Assembly (NCBI GenBank): GCA_009787485.1
Contig: WQWP01000052.1
Location: forward strand, 1-15,543
Length of the DNA: 15,543 bases
Origin: Lentimicrobiaceae bacterium
GTDB taxonomy: Bacteria; Bacteroidota; Bacteroidia; Bacteroidales; WCHB1-69
Direction: 5' to 3'
Shown: positions 1 through 7,453 of the stretch, piece after piece
Position numbering within the stretch: position 1 is the first letter of the stretch
How the letters are laid out: every line of letters starts with the position of its first letter
Notes under the pieces: generated by a model
Databases searched by the model: none
Seen by the model: only the letters and a program-made list of their open reading frames with translations
Told to the model about the DNA's origin: nothing
Made by a program: the position numbers and the translations under genes

Positions 1-1365
1 AATAGAGTAATAACCCGGAGTAGCAAAAGGAGAAGTTGTTGTTGTAAAACTTCTCTGCGTACCATAAGCCGTTCCTTCGCCATTGGTGGCATAAGCGCGT
101 ACATAATAAGTTGTGCTTTGAGTCAGTCCTGTTATTTGGCTTGTAAAACTTCCTGTTCCTGTTCCATCCGTCGTTTTATGGTCATGAATAGTCGGCTCTT
201 CAACAATGCTCCAACAAACACCTCGCGCTGTTATTGGGCTATTGCCGTCGTTTGTTACATTTCCTCCGCAAGTAGCCGCTGTACCGCTAATGTTTGTTAC
301 ATTTGCAGTTGTTACTTCAGGTAAAAATGCCTCCAATGTGGTAAAAGTAACCTGCTCTCCGTAACCGGTACCCACTGCATTGGTAGCATACGCCCGTGCA
401 TGATAAACGGTATTTGATTTAAGCCCTGTTATATTATTGGTAAATGTTCCTAATCCGGGACCATTTGTTGTTTCGTTGCCATCAATGGTAGGATTTTCAG
501 AAGTGCTCCAGCAAATACCTCGTGCGGTTACCGGATGATTTCCATGGCCGGTAACCTCTCCTCTCAAAGTAGCAGACGCACCTGTAATATTCGTAATGTT
601 AGTGTTTGTAGTTACTTCCGGCACTTCTGCAGGCGCAAAGGTGATGTTATCTAAATATACCACTTGTCCATTTGTATTTTCCCATCTAAATGTACGTTTT
701 CCTTTTTCAAAAGGATACACCCATTTTTTCCACTTAGGATCGGTTGACAGAGCAGACCCAATCGGTTGCGCCTTTACTCCGTCAATAAATAAATCAAAAT
801 AATCTCCATAATCACATCTTATGTAAAATTCAACATAACTGGGATTAGTCATTGTTTTTTGGGTTGTAACAATCGAAGTAGGTTTGTCTGCTCTTAATGA
901 ATAGAGGTCATCAAATCCAAGCGCATTTTCTATTACCCATGTAGTTGTTCTCCAGCTGATTGGAACTATGCCATTAGCAAAATTAACAAAAGAGGGACTT
1001 TCATCTTCATCGCCGGCATTGCTCTCCACAATATTTATGACAGCAATGTCTTCCGCTTGCACGCCTTCATGATTTACAGCAACTGCTTTAATAGTGTGTT
1101 TGCCAAGAGTTAAAAGTTGATAAGGAATAGTAGTAGTATAAGGTTCGGTCAATGTAGTAGGGTAGGTAACGCCATTCAAAGTTACTGTTACCATTGCCAC
1201 AGAGCTCTTGGTATCCGTAGCTTCTACTATAACTACCAAGTCTTTATGAATTGGAACTTCCGCTCCATCCTTAGGAGATATAATTTTACATTCAAGTTTA
1301 GGCTTGTTGCAAGCGCTCAATAGAATAATGATTGCTAATGCAAATAAGGAGAAAGTTTTTTTCAT
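1..1365 (-). CDS. Surface lipoprotein with Ig-like domain and fibronectin-type repeats (3' partial)
   Basis: The reading frame is open from an ATG at 1365 to the window edge (455 codons, no stop), so the C-terminus is missing. A hydrophobic signal peptide ends in the lipobox LSAC with Cys19, predicting an outer-membrane or surface lipoprotein. Residues about 25-105 resemble a bacterial Ig-like domain (contains SPKDGAEV and LTLGKHTIKAVAVN). Residues about 118-245 look like a beta-rich module of unassigned family, rich in Trp and Tyr, possibly carbohydrate-binding-like. From residue 250 there are two fibronectin-III-like repeats about 100 residues apart (starting near 250 and 350), each with ARG[IV]CWS, an ITGL turn and a Y..ARAYATN-type strand. 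Such repeats are common in Bacteroidota surface proteins and often precede a C-terminal ligand-binding or 'Fibrobacter succinogenes major paralogous' domain; that part is outside the window. Function is unknown; adhesion or polysaccharide binding is only an inference. A TAnnTTTG box lies 34 bp upstream. Confidence 0.85.
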   Translation of the reverse strand, partial: MKKTFSLFALAIIILLSACNKPKLECKIISPKDGAEVPIHKDLVVIVEATDTKSSVAMVTVTLNGVTYPTTLTEPYTTTIPYQLLTLGKHTIKAVAVNHEGVQAEDIAVINIVESNAGDEDESPSFVNFANGIVPISWRTTTWVIENALGFDDLYSLRADKPTSIVTTQKTMTNPSYVEFYIRCDYGDYFDLFIDGVKAQPIGSALSTDPKWKKWVYPFEKGKRTFRWENTNGQVVYLDNITFAPAEVPEVTTNTNITNITGASATLRGEVTGHGNHPVTARGICWSTSENPTIDGNETTNGPGLGTFTNNITGLKSNTVYHARAYATNAVGTGYGEQVTFTTLEAFLPEVTTANVTNISGTAATCGGNVTNDGNSPITARGVCWSIVEEPTIHDHKTTDGTGTGSFTSQITGLTQSTTYYVRAYATNGEGTAYGTQRSFTTTTSPFATPGYYSI

Positions 1366-1399
1366 GTCTTATGATTTTAAGATTAAAATTTTTCGGGTG

Positions 1400-1407
1400 C
1401 AAAGATA
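1400..1407 (-). promoter_or_regulatory. Bacteroidota -7 box (TATCTTTG) for the lipoprotein gene
   Basis: On the minus strand this reads TATCTTTG, a full match to the Bacteroidota -7 consensus TAnnTTTG, 34 bp before the lipoprotein ATG and just after the stop codon of the peptidase gene. No convincing TTTG is seen at the -33 position, which would fall inside the end of the peptidase gene. It suggests the lipoprotein has its own promoter despite being only 50 bp downstream of the peptidase gene. Confidence 0.5.
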
Positions 1408-1415
1408 TATTTTGT

Positions 1416-3929
1416 TTACAATTTTCTCTCCGGATAAAGCTCCTCCCACCATTCCGGCTGCTCTTTCAACCATTTGGCAAACCACGCCTGCATGGTTTTT
1501 GCCCACTTGGTGCGCTTTTTGTAATCGGTGATGCCGTGTTTTTCGCCTTCTACCATAATAAAATCCACCGGTCGGCCCAATATTCTTAAAGCGTTGTACA
1601 TTTGAATGCTTTCGCCCACCGGCACGTTGTCGTCGTCTGCGCCGTGTAATAACAGCAGTGGTGTGTTAATTTTATCTGCGTGAAACAGAGGGCTTTGTCC
1701 TACAAACAATTCTTTGTTATTCCATGGGTAGCTATCGGCGTTTGCGGCGGCGCAATAGCCAATGCCCCAATTTCCTTCTCCCCAGTAGCTGGTTAGTGCG
1801 CTGATTCCGGCGTGGCTGATGGCGGCGGCAAAGATATCGGTAAGGGTAAGCAGGTGCATCGTCATAAAACCGCCGTAGCTTGCGCCGAAAGCTCCAATTT
1901 TGGTAGAGTCAACAAACGGATGGGTGCGGTAGAACTGTTTTGTGCCTTCAATAATCTCATCTGCCGTGCGTTTCCCCCAGGCGTTTACGTGCCGTGCGCT
2001 AAACTCCTGCCCAAAGCCAATGGTTCCGCTCGGGTTGAGCGTATAAACGATATAGCCTAACGCCGCATACATTTGCATAGAGTAGCTAAATTCTAAACTT
2101 CTTACGGTAGGCGTAGTTCCTGCGTAATAGTACACCAACATCGGGTATTTTTTCTCAGGATCGAAATTGGGCGGCAAATAATAGCGACCGGTAATTAAAG
2201 TGCCGTCCTCCGAAGTAAAATCAAAAGGAAACATCTCGCTCAATTGCACGTTCGCCAATTTATCTTTAGAAATATCATCCAAACAGATTAACTTGTTTTT
2301 CTTTCCTGTCTGAAACACATACGATCTATCGGCATTGGCGTGGCTTTGACCGGAAAAAGCCACTACCGGCGCAAATTTGGCTACGGAAAAAGATCTGATC
2401 ACTTCTTCGGGAGCCGGCAAAGAAGTAAACTTGCCTGTTTTAGGATCCAGCGTGTACATCGTTACCATATCTTTCTCATTGACTAAAAGATAGATTTTTT
2501 GATCGGCAACATTCCAAGTCGCTCTGCTTATAGAGGGATTGAAGTTTTTGGTTAATGGTTTTATCTCTTTGGATGTCAAATCATACAAAAAAAGCTGCGT
2601 ATCGTAAGCATTGGCAATCTCTTCATTTCCAATATTTAAGCCGATGCCGTTAAATGCTTCGGGACCTCCGGTAAGCAACAATTGCTTGCCATCGGGAGAA
2701 TAAACGGCAGAAGACAAGTATTTTTCATCATAAAACAACGTATCTGCTACTAAGGTTTCTAAATTTAGCAGGAAAAGATTGGTGGCTGTAAACGGCCGTC
2801 TCGTATAATCGGTATTTGTGGTGCCGAAAATTAAATACTTGCTATCCGGGCTTACATCGCTCAGCCAGGAGCTGTGGTATCCGAAAGTAAGCGGTTGCAT
2901 TACGCCTGTTTTTAAGTCGTAAAGCGACAAGGTAGAGCGTTTCCTAAAAGCATCATATCTATCACTATTGTCTAAAATGCGGTTAAAAAACTCCATTTCT
3001 TTGGGCGCTTTTTCCTCCGGATAGTAGATGAGTTTTTCCTCGTTGGGCATAAATGTAAACCTACCTTCGGGAACATTTGCCGCCACTACTTTTTCTTCCA
3101 TGGTAGCCGGATTTATGAAAACCAATTCATTGCCTTTTAAACCTTTTCGTGTAAAATAAAGTTGCGATGAAGCCGGTGCCCAATTTACATTAGAAGGTAA
3201 ATTATAGACTAACAATTTCCCCGTTTCGGCATCAAACAATTTGGAATAGGTGCGCGGTTTTTCATCGCTCCGCTCGCTGTAATTTGCTCTGATGTATTTT
3301 CCGTTGGGAGAAATGGATACGCCGGTGATAGTGATGCCGTTTTGGATGATTTCGATGCCGTAGAATTGCGTGGGGTCAGTGGATATTATCAATTTTTCAT
3401 TATTTTTCGGCGTAAAAAATACTTCCAAAAAACACGTATCCTTATCATTATTCGGCGCCAAATATTTTATAATTACCTCGTAACGCCTCGGTTCCAACGT
3501 TAATTCGACTGAAATCGATTTAGCGACAGAATCGAAGGTGGTTTTATCTTTTTTATTCTTTTCCCCATCTATGTAAACTTCAAACATATCCGCAGTTTTT
3601 AAGCTCAAATCACCTTTCACAAACTGATTCGGAAAGATGTAAAACTTAAAGTAATGAAGCGCATACTGATCTTTTGGCGTGATAAAACTTATTTTGCCGG
3701 AATCTGAAGTAAGGGTATTGGTTTGCTCAAAAATCTTGTCGAATGAAACAAAATTTTGCAAGATAGTTTTCTCTTCAAAACTTTTTCCTTTTACGTTTAA
3801 GGAATTTATTTGCAGCGGTTTTTGCACAACATGGTACCCTGCATAAAGATATTTTTCTACAGGGATATTTTGCCCGAAAAGTGCAAAAGAAAGGAAGGTG
3901 GCTAAGGTGAGGATTAAGATTTTTTTCAT
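1416..3929 (-). CDS. S9 family (prolyl oligopeptidase / DPP-IV type) serine peptidase, exported
   Basis: The product is 837 residues when started at the ATG at 3929, chosen because it begins a normal signal peptide (MKKILILTLATFLSFALFGQ); an in-frame ATG at 3953 would add eight residues in front and lies inside the probable -7 box. After the signal peptide comes an unusual N-terminal beta-rich region (about 25-200), then a beta-propeller-like segment with repeated 'SPDGK/SPNGK' turns (about 200-560), then an alpha/beta-hydrolase domain (about 570-825). The nucleophile is Ser684 in GASYGG. The acid is probably Asp766 in HGADDDNVP, and the histidine is His798 in EGEKHGI, the order expected for clan SC family S9. 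These enzymes release dipeptides or cleave after Pro/Ala in oligopeptides; here it probably acts in the periplasm in peptide nutrition. Exact specificity cannot be read from sequence. It precedes the partial lipoprotein by 50 bp on the same strand. Confidence 0.9.
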   Translation of the reverse strand: MKKILILTLATFLSFALFGQNIPVEKYLYAGYHVVQKPLQINSLNVKGKSFEEKTILQNFVSFDKIFEQTNTLTSDSGKISFITPKDQYALHYFKFYIFPNQFVKGDLSLKTADMFEVYIDGEKNKKDKTTFDSVAKSISVELTLEPRRYEVIIKYLAPNNDKDTCFLEVFFTPKNNEKLIISTDPTQFYGIEIIQNGITITGVSISPNGKYIRANYSERSDEKPRTYSKLFDAETGKLLVYNLPSNVNWAPASSQLYFTRKGLKGNELVFINPATMEEKVVAANVPEGRFTFMPNEEKLIYYPEEKAPKEMEFFNRILDNSDRYDAFRKRSTLSLYDLKTGVMQPLTFGYHSSWLSDVSPDSKYLIFGTTNTDYTRRPFTATNLFLLNLETLVADTLFYDEKYLSSAVYSPDGKQLLLTGGPEAFNGIGLNIGNEEIANAYDTQLFLYDLTSKEIKPLTKNFNPSISRATWNVADQKIYLLVNEKDMVTMYTLDPKTGKFTSLPAPEEVIRSFSVAKFAPVVAFSGQSHANADRSYVFQTGKKNKLICLDDISKDKLANVQLSEMFPFDFTSEDGTLITGRYYLPPNFDPEKKYPMLVYYYAGTTPTVRSLEFSYSMQMYAALGYIVYTLNPSGTIGFGQEFSARHVNAWGKRTADEIIEGTKQFYRTHPFVDSTKIGAFGASYGGFMTMHLLTLTDIFAAAISHAGISALTSYWGEGNWGIGYCAAANADSYPWNNKELFVGQSPLFHADKINTPLLLLHGADDDNVPVGESIQMYNALRILGRPVDFIMVEGEKHGITDYKKRTKWAKTMQAWFAKWLKEQPEWWEELYPERKL

Positions 3930-3950
3930 TGTGGAAATAATTTTTGTGTG

Positions 3951-3958
3951 CAAAAATA
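3951..3958 (-). promoter_or_regulatory. Bacteroidota -7 box (TATTTTTG) for the S9 peptidase gene
   Basis: The minus strand reads TATTTTTG, a full match to TAnnTTTG, 21 bp before the ATG at 3929. No TTTG is visible at the usual -33 distance; that space is occupied by a short inverted repeat (3968-3985). Confidence 0.5.
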
Positions 3959-3967
3959 CAGTTTTTT

Positions 3968-3985
3968 GGCGATGTTCCTATCGCC
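3968..3985. repeat. Small inverted repeat flanked by T-runs in the peptidase promoter region
   Basis: GGCGAT and ATCGCC flank a 6-nt loop, giving a perfect 6-bp stem, with six T bases on each side of it on the plus strand. Read on the plus strand it resembles a weak intrinsic terminator, but no plus-strand gene ends here. It lies 9 bp upstream of the -7 box of the peptidase gene, so it could be an operator. Neither role is proven. Confidence 0.35.
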
Positions 3986-4056
3986 TTTTTTAACACTCAG
4001 AATTTTTAATATTTGTTGGTCGGTAGTGAAAAAATATATCAATGAAAATCTTATTA

Positions 4057-4064
4057 TATATTTG
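4057..4064 (+). promoter_or_regulatory. Bacteroidota -7 box (TATATTTG) for queG
   Basis: TATATTTG is a full TAnnTTTG match 92 bp upstream of the queG ATG, in the divergent region between the peptidase gene and queG. It implies a leader of roughly 80-90 nt, longer than the other leaders in this window. The leader contains a 6-bp hairpin (ATTTGA at 4071-4076 with TCAAAT at 4083-4088) and a short ORF. No clear -33 element was found. Confidence 0.45.
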
Positions 4065-4092
4065 CCAACCATTTGATTTATCTCAAATAACC

Positions 4093-4149
4093 ATGGAAGT
4101 GCTTTATAGCAAGGGTTATACACATTTACAACGTAGTAGAAAAAAATAG
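4093..4149 (+). other. Possible 18-codon upstream ORF in the queG leader
   Basis: ATG at 4093 opens an 18-codon frame (MEVLYSKGYTHLQRSRKK) that ends with TAG at 4147-4149, seven bases before the queG ATG and in a different frame. It includes two TAT and one CAT codon, which are read by queuosine-modified tRNAs, and ends in a basic run. There is no ribosome-binding signal. In an AT-rich leader an ORF of this size can occur by chance, so it is recorded only as a candidate leader peptide. Confidence 0.15.
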
Positions 4150-4156
4150 CCGAATA

Positions 4157-5140
4157 ATGAAAATCCATTCAAAAATAATAAAACAACAAGCCCATAATTG
4201 CGGGTTCGCTTTATGCGGCATCGCAAAAGCCGAGCCATTAACAATTGCAAAAGAGCGATTTGAAAAAGCATTAGCTCAAAATTTTCATGCAAAAAAAGAA
4301 TATTTAGAACGAGATATTGAAAAACGTTTTCACCCGGAATTTTTATTGGAAAATTGTAAATCGGTAGTAGTCTGTGGATTTAATTATAATATGAGGTATG
4401 AGGTGAGGGGTGAGAGGTGTGAGGTGGGCGCGAAGGGACGAAAGCACGAAGGCACGAAAGGAGAAAACTGTAAAATTTCGCAGTATGCACAGATTAAAGA
4501 TTATCACGTGGTTATGAAAGAGAGGTTGGAGAAATTGGTGCAAAGTTTGCAAGAAAAATACGGTGCTTTCAATTATAAAACTACTATTGACTCTTCGGCT
4601 ATTTCGGAAAAAGCCTGGGCAGTACAAGCCGGAATTGGCTACTATGGCAAAAACGGAATTATTCAAACTCCATTCGGCTCTTTTATCTTTTTGGGAGCTT
4701 TATTAATTGATAAAGAAGTAGATGAGTATGATGTGCCCAATCAAGATTCATGCGGAAACTGTTCTAAGTGTATAGCTGCTTGCCCTACAAAAGCGATTGT
4801 AGCGCCCTATTATATAAATTGTAATCAATGTATTACGCATATCAACTTAAACAAAAAAGAAACCAATTTTACCCGCATTGCACAATATGGCTGGTTAATT
4901 GCTTGTGATGTATGCCAAAATGTTTGCCCCAATAATCTTCATGCTCCTGTTAATGAAGAAGCGGTGGCGTTGCGAGCTTCATTTGTAGAAAATAAAAATG
5001 AAATTTTCAATACTTTAACGCTTGAATCTTTTGAAAAATATTTTAAAAATACGGTGATCTACCAGTTTAAATATGAAGGATTTAAAAAACGTTTGAAAGC
5101 TTTTAACAAGGCTGCTACAGATGTTCCAAATTCAAAATAG
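4157..5140 (+). CDS. queG: Epoxyqueuosine reductase QueG, with an in-frame repeat insert
   Basis: QueG reduces epoxyqueuosine to queuosine in the wobble position of GUN-anticodon tRNAs, using a cobalamin cofactor and two [4Fe-4S] clusters in the cytosol. The 327-residue product has the expected ferredoxin-like signature: C199, C202, C205 and C209 (CGNCSKCIAACP), then C222/C225 and C250/C253/C257 (CDVCQNVCP). The segment with Asp145 (TIDSSAISEKAW...GKNG) matches the family's conserved active-site region. Residues 79-105, between VVVCGFNYN and KISQYAQIKDYH, are unlike the family: they are encoded by short tandem repeats (see 4391-4462) and lengthen what is normally a short loop, while the frame and all key residues are kept. 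The 3' end overlaps the convergent antiporter gene by 26 bp. The N-terminus is chosen at the first ATG, which fits the family start. No other queuosine gene is nearby. Confidence 0.93.
   Translation: MKIHSKIIKQQAHNCGFALCGIAKAEPLTIAKERFEKALAQNFHAKKEYLERDIEKRFHPEFLLENCKSVVVCGFNYNMRYEVRGERCEVGAKGRKHEGTKGENCKISQYAQIKDYHVVMKERLEKLVQSLQEKYGAFNYKTTIDSSAISEKAWAVQAGIGYYGKNGIIQTPFGSFIFLGALLIDKEVDEYDVPNQDSCGNCSKCIAACPTKAIVAPYYINCNQCITHINLNKKETNFTRIAQYGWLIACDVCQNVCPNNLHAPVNEEAVALRASFVENKNEIFNTLTLESFEKYFKNTVIYQFKYEGFKKRLKAFNKAATDVPNSK
4391..4462 (+). repeat. Composite period-7 / period-8 tandem repeat inside queG
   Basis: The first half is five heptads: ATGAGGT, ATGAGGT, GAGGGGT, GAGAGGT, GTGAGGT (4391-4425). 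After GGGCG come four octads: CGAAGGGA, CGAAAGCA, CGAAGGCA, CGAAAGGA (4431-4462). The total is 72 nt, divisible by three, so the queG frame is preserved. It codes for a Gly/Arg/Glu/Lys-rich loop. The composition (purine-rich, GC-richer) contrasts with the AT-rich flanks. Confidence 0.85.
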
Positions 5141-7334
5141 TTTCCTTTTCACCAATTAGCCAAAGCAAATCTCCACTCCGTAAAACAGTAGAAGATGTGG
5201 GGTTCATTAAATTTTTTTTCTTTCTAGATATACATACTAACATGCAGTTGTGATTTTTTCTAAACCCGATTTCTTCTTTCGTTTTACCAATTAACGAAGA
5301 ATGAGGCGATAATGAAATATGATATAAATTCATTTTTGTTTTTTTTAACGGAAAATCGCCCTCTTTTTCAATAATACTCTTAAATGCATTGAGTTGCTCT
5401 TCATTTCCAATGACCACTAATTTATCATTAGGAAATAAATGGTCTTCTCCCGAAGGTAAATCAAAACGGCTAAATCCATGAATAATACTAATGACGTTTA
5501 CGCCGTATTGTTCACAACAATGCAATTCGGCAAGGGTTTTTCCTATCACTTCAGAGCAATCACTAACCGTTAAAACTTCCGTACGTAAATTCTTACTCAA
5601 ATCTTCAGGAATGCTAAGTTCGGGAATAGTAGGTTTTTGATTCATATTTTGAAGAAACTTTTCTTCTATTTTAAAATAATTATTAATTCTTTTTTGAGAT
5701 AAAATGATAAATAATGTTAATATTAGTGCTACTACTATTGCAATGATCATGGTAAAATGAAAATAATAAACTACCAAAAATGCTATAAAAGACGTGAGAA
5801 TCAATACTCTTATTAAAATCAATGAAAGCAGAATTATTTTGTCGATGGTATTTTTTCTCCAAATTCGATGAAAATTGTCGCGAAACGATAATCTTTCTGC
5901 AATCAAAACCCATAAAACGGGCAATATTGCCACTAAGGTAACTGTAAAAGAAATTATTTTTGCCCAAGATAAAGGCAAAAACTGCTCTACAAACGGTTTT
6001 AAAGCGTAGATAGATAAAAACACGATAAAAGACAGCAGCGAAACATAAATTAAGGTTGAGAATATATATTTTATACTAGATTTCTTTATGAAAATTTTAT
6101 AGGAAGATTGCGGTTTAGGAGCTTTCTGTGGTCGCTCAACAATCTTTTGCCAGCGGATCGGCAAAACTTTATGGATACGCTCGTATAACGGCTCCGCTAT
6201 TTTTGTGGAATACGGGGTGATAAAAGTAGTGATTACCGAAACCGATACAATAATCGGATAGAGCATCGGATCAATTACACCGGCGTTCAAACCTAAAGTG
6301 GCAATAATAAATGAAAACTCCCCAATTTGCCCTAAACTTAATCCCGATTGAACAGCCGTTTTCAAAGGTTGCCCTGAAGTAAAAATGCCCAGCATAGCGC
6401 TCAATGGTTTCACAAAAAGGACCAACATCGTAATGATCAAAATAGGGAAAATATTGGAGGCGATCACCGAGAAATCAACTAACATTCCTACAGATACAAA
6501 AAATACGGCTACAAACAAGTGTTTTAACGGCGAAATTAAATGGTGAATTTTTTCCGATTCTAAGGTTTCGGCAAGAATCACACCCATTAAAAAAGCGCCT
6601 AATGCTGAAGAATATCCAAATTTATCCGTCAAGACCACCATCCCAAAACAAAGCCCTGTAGCAATAAGAAGCAGGTTCTCTTCACTTATGATTTTTCGGG
6701 TCATTTTCAAAAATCCCGGAATAATGTAAATCCCCAAAACAAAAAAGAAAACGATGAACATGAGCAATGTAGAAAAAGTGGACATGAGTTGCTCGCCACT
6801 AAACCCTGCGCCAATAACAATAGTAGATAACACTACTAATTGTAATACGGCAACGACGTCCTCAACTATTAAAACTCCAAATACAACATTGGAAAATTTA
6901 TGCTTTCTAAGTCCCAGTTCATCAAATGCTTTGATCACAATAGTGGTAGAAGAAATGGTAATCATGCTGCCCAAAAAAATGCAATCCATGACTTTCCAGC
7001 CCATAAAATGCCCTGCTAAAAACCCGACACTAAACATAATAATTAACTCTGAAAGAACCGTAATAGCGCCTGTTCCGCCTACTTTATGCAGTTTTTTCAA
7101 GTTAAATTCCAAGCCTAAGGCAAACAATAAAAAAACCACTCCAAATTCACCCCAAAGTTTAATATTGTCTGTGCTGTCCACCGTAATAAAATCCAGAAAA
7201 TGAGGGCCGGTAATAATTCCGGCAACGATATATCCCAACACAACAGGCTGCTTCAACCATTTGAATATCATGGTAGTAACTACAGCAACCATTAAAATTA
7301 AAGCCAAATCATTAAATATAGAAGGAATGTGCAT
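5115..7334 (-). CDS. CPA2-family cation:proton antiporter (KefB-like) with two C-terminal RCK_C/TrkA_C domains
   Basis: The 739-residue inner-membrane protein begins with a Na+/H+ exchanger domain (about 5-385): early GYIVAGIITGP, LLFALGLEF, the helix with E158-D159 (GVLIVEDVVAV) at the place of the family's ion-binding acidic residues, then GAFLMGVILAE and SLGQIGEFSF. Next, after a linker (about 390-420), comes a second membrane block (about 422-548) with four predicted helices. The cytoplasmic tail has two beta-rich RCK_C-like domains (about 580-655 and 665-739, each with an ...GDLL/NDKLVVIG-type strand). There is no Rossmann RCK_N domain, so this is not a canonical KefB/KefC with NAD-binding KTN domain. 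It probably exchanges K+ or Na+ for H+ under control of a ligand bound to the RCK_C tails; ion choice cannot be read. The start at 7334 gives a correct first helix. It follows the DUF2520 gene by 119 bp; no promoter box was seen in that gap. Confidence 0.88.
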   Translation of the reverse strand: MHIPSIFNDLALILMVAVVTTMIFKWLKQPVVLGYIVAGIITGPHFLDFITVDSTDNIKLWGEFGVVFLLFALGLEFNLKKLHKVGGTGAITVLSELIIMFSVGFLAGHFMGWKVMDCIFLGSMITISSTTIVIKAFDELGLRKHKFSNVVFGVLIVEDVVAVLQLVVLSTIVIGAGFSGEQLMSTFSTLLMFIVFFFVLGIYIIPGFLKMTRKIISEENLLLIATGLCFGMVVLTDKFGYSSALGAFLMGVILAETLESEKIHHLISPLKHLFVAVFFVSVGMLVDFSVIASNIFPILIITMLVLFVKPLSAMLGIFTSGQPLKTAVQSGLSLGQIGEFSFIIATLGLNAGVIDPMLYPIIVSVSVITTFITPYSTKIAEPLYERIHKVLPIRWQKIVERPQKAPKPQSSYKIFIKKSSIKYIFSTLIYVSLLSFIVFLSIYALKPFVEQFLPLSWAKIISFTVTLVAILPVLWVLIAERLSFRDNFHRIWRKNTIDKIILLSLILIRVLILTSFIAFLVVYYFHFTMIIAIVVALILTLFIILSQKRINNYFKIEEKFLQNMNQKPTIPELSIPEDLSKNLRTEVLTVSDCSEVIGKTLAELHCCEQYGVNVISIIHGFSRFDLPSGEDHLFPNDKLVVIGNEEQLNAFKSIIEKEGDFPLKKTKMNLYHISLSPHSSLIGKTKEEIGFRKNHNCMLVCISRKKKNLMNPTSSTVLRSGDLLWLIGEKETILNLEHL

Positions 7335-7453
7335 GATGTAATATGCTTAATATTAGTTATTTAGTAAAAAAAATGCTTGTTTTTTTTGCGGCGCGAATTA
7401 ATATGAAATTTTGAAGTTACACACAGGTAGATAAAAATTTATTTGACTAAATC
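7335..7453. other. Intergenic gap before the antiporter gene
   Basis: This AT-rich gap lies between the stop of the DUF2520 gene and the start of the antiporter gene, both on the minus strand. I see no TAnnTTTG box, hairpin or repeat in it, so the antiporter may be read from the DUF2520 promoter or from a promoter that does not match the consensus. Confidence 0.4.

Noticed and set aside
3930..3953. Upstream in-frame start (ATG at 3953) for the S9 peptidase
   Set aside because: It would add eight residues before a standard signal peptide and overlaps the -7 box TATTTTTG, so 3929 is the better start.
4065..4156. preQ1 riboswitch upstream of queG
   Set aside because: No H-type pseudoknot pattern with a C-rich loop and A-rich tail is visible; only a weak 6-bp hairpin is present, and queG acts downstream of preQ1.
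6754..7203. 149-codon plus-strand ORF
   Set aside because: It is fully antisense to the antiporter's membrane domain, and its Thr/Asn/Pro-rich composition is what the complement of hydrophobic codons gives.
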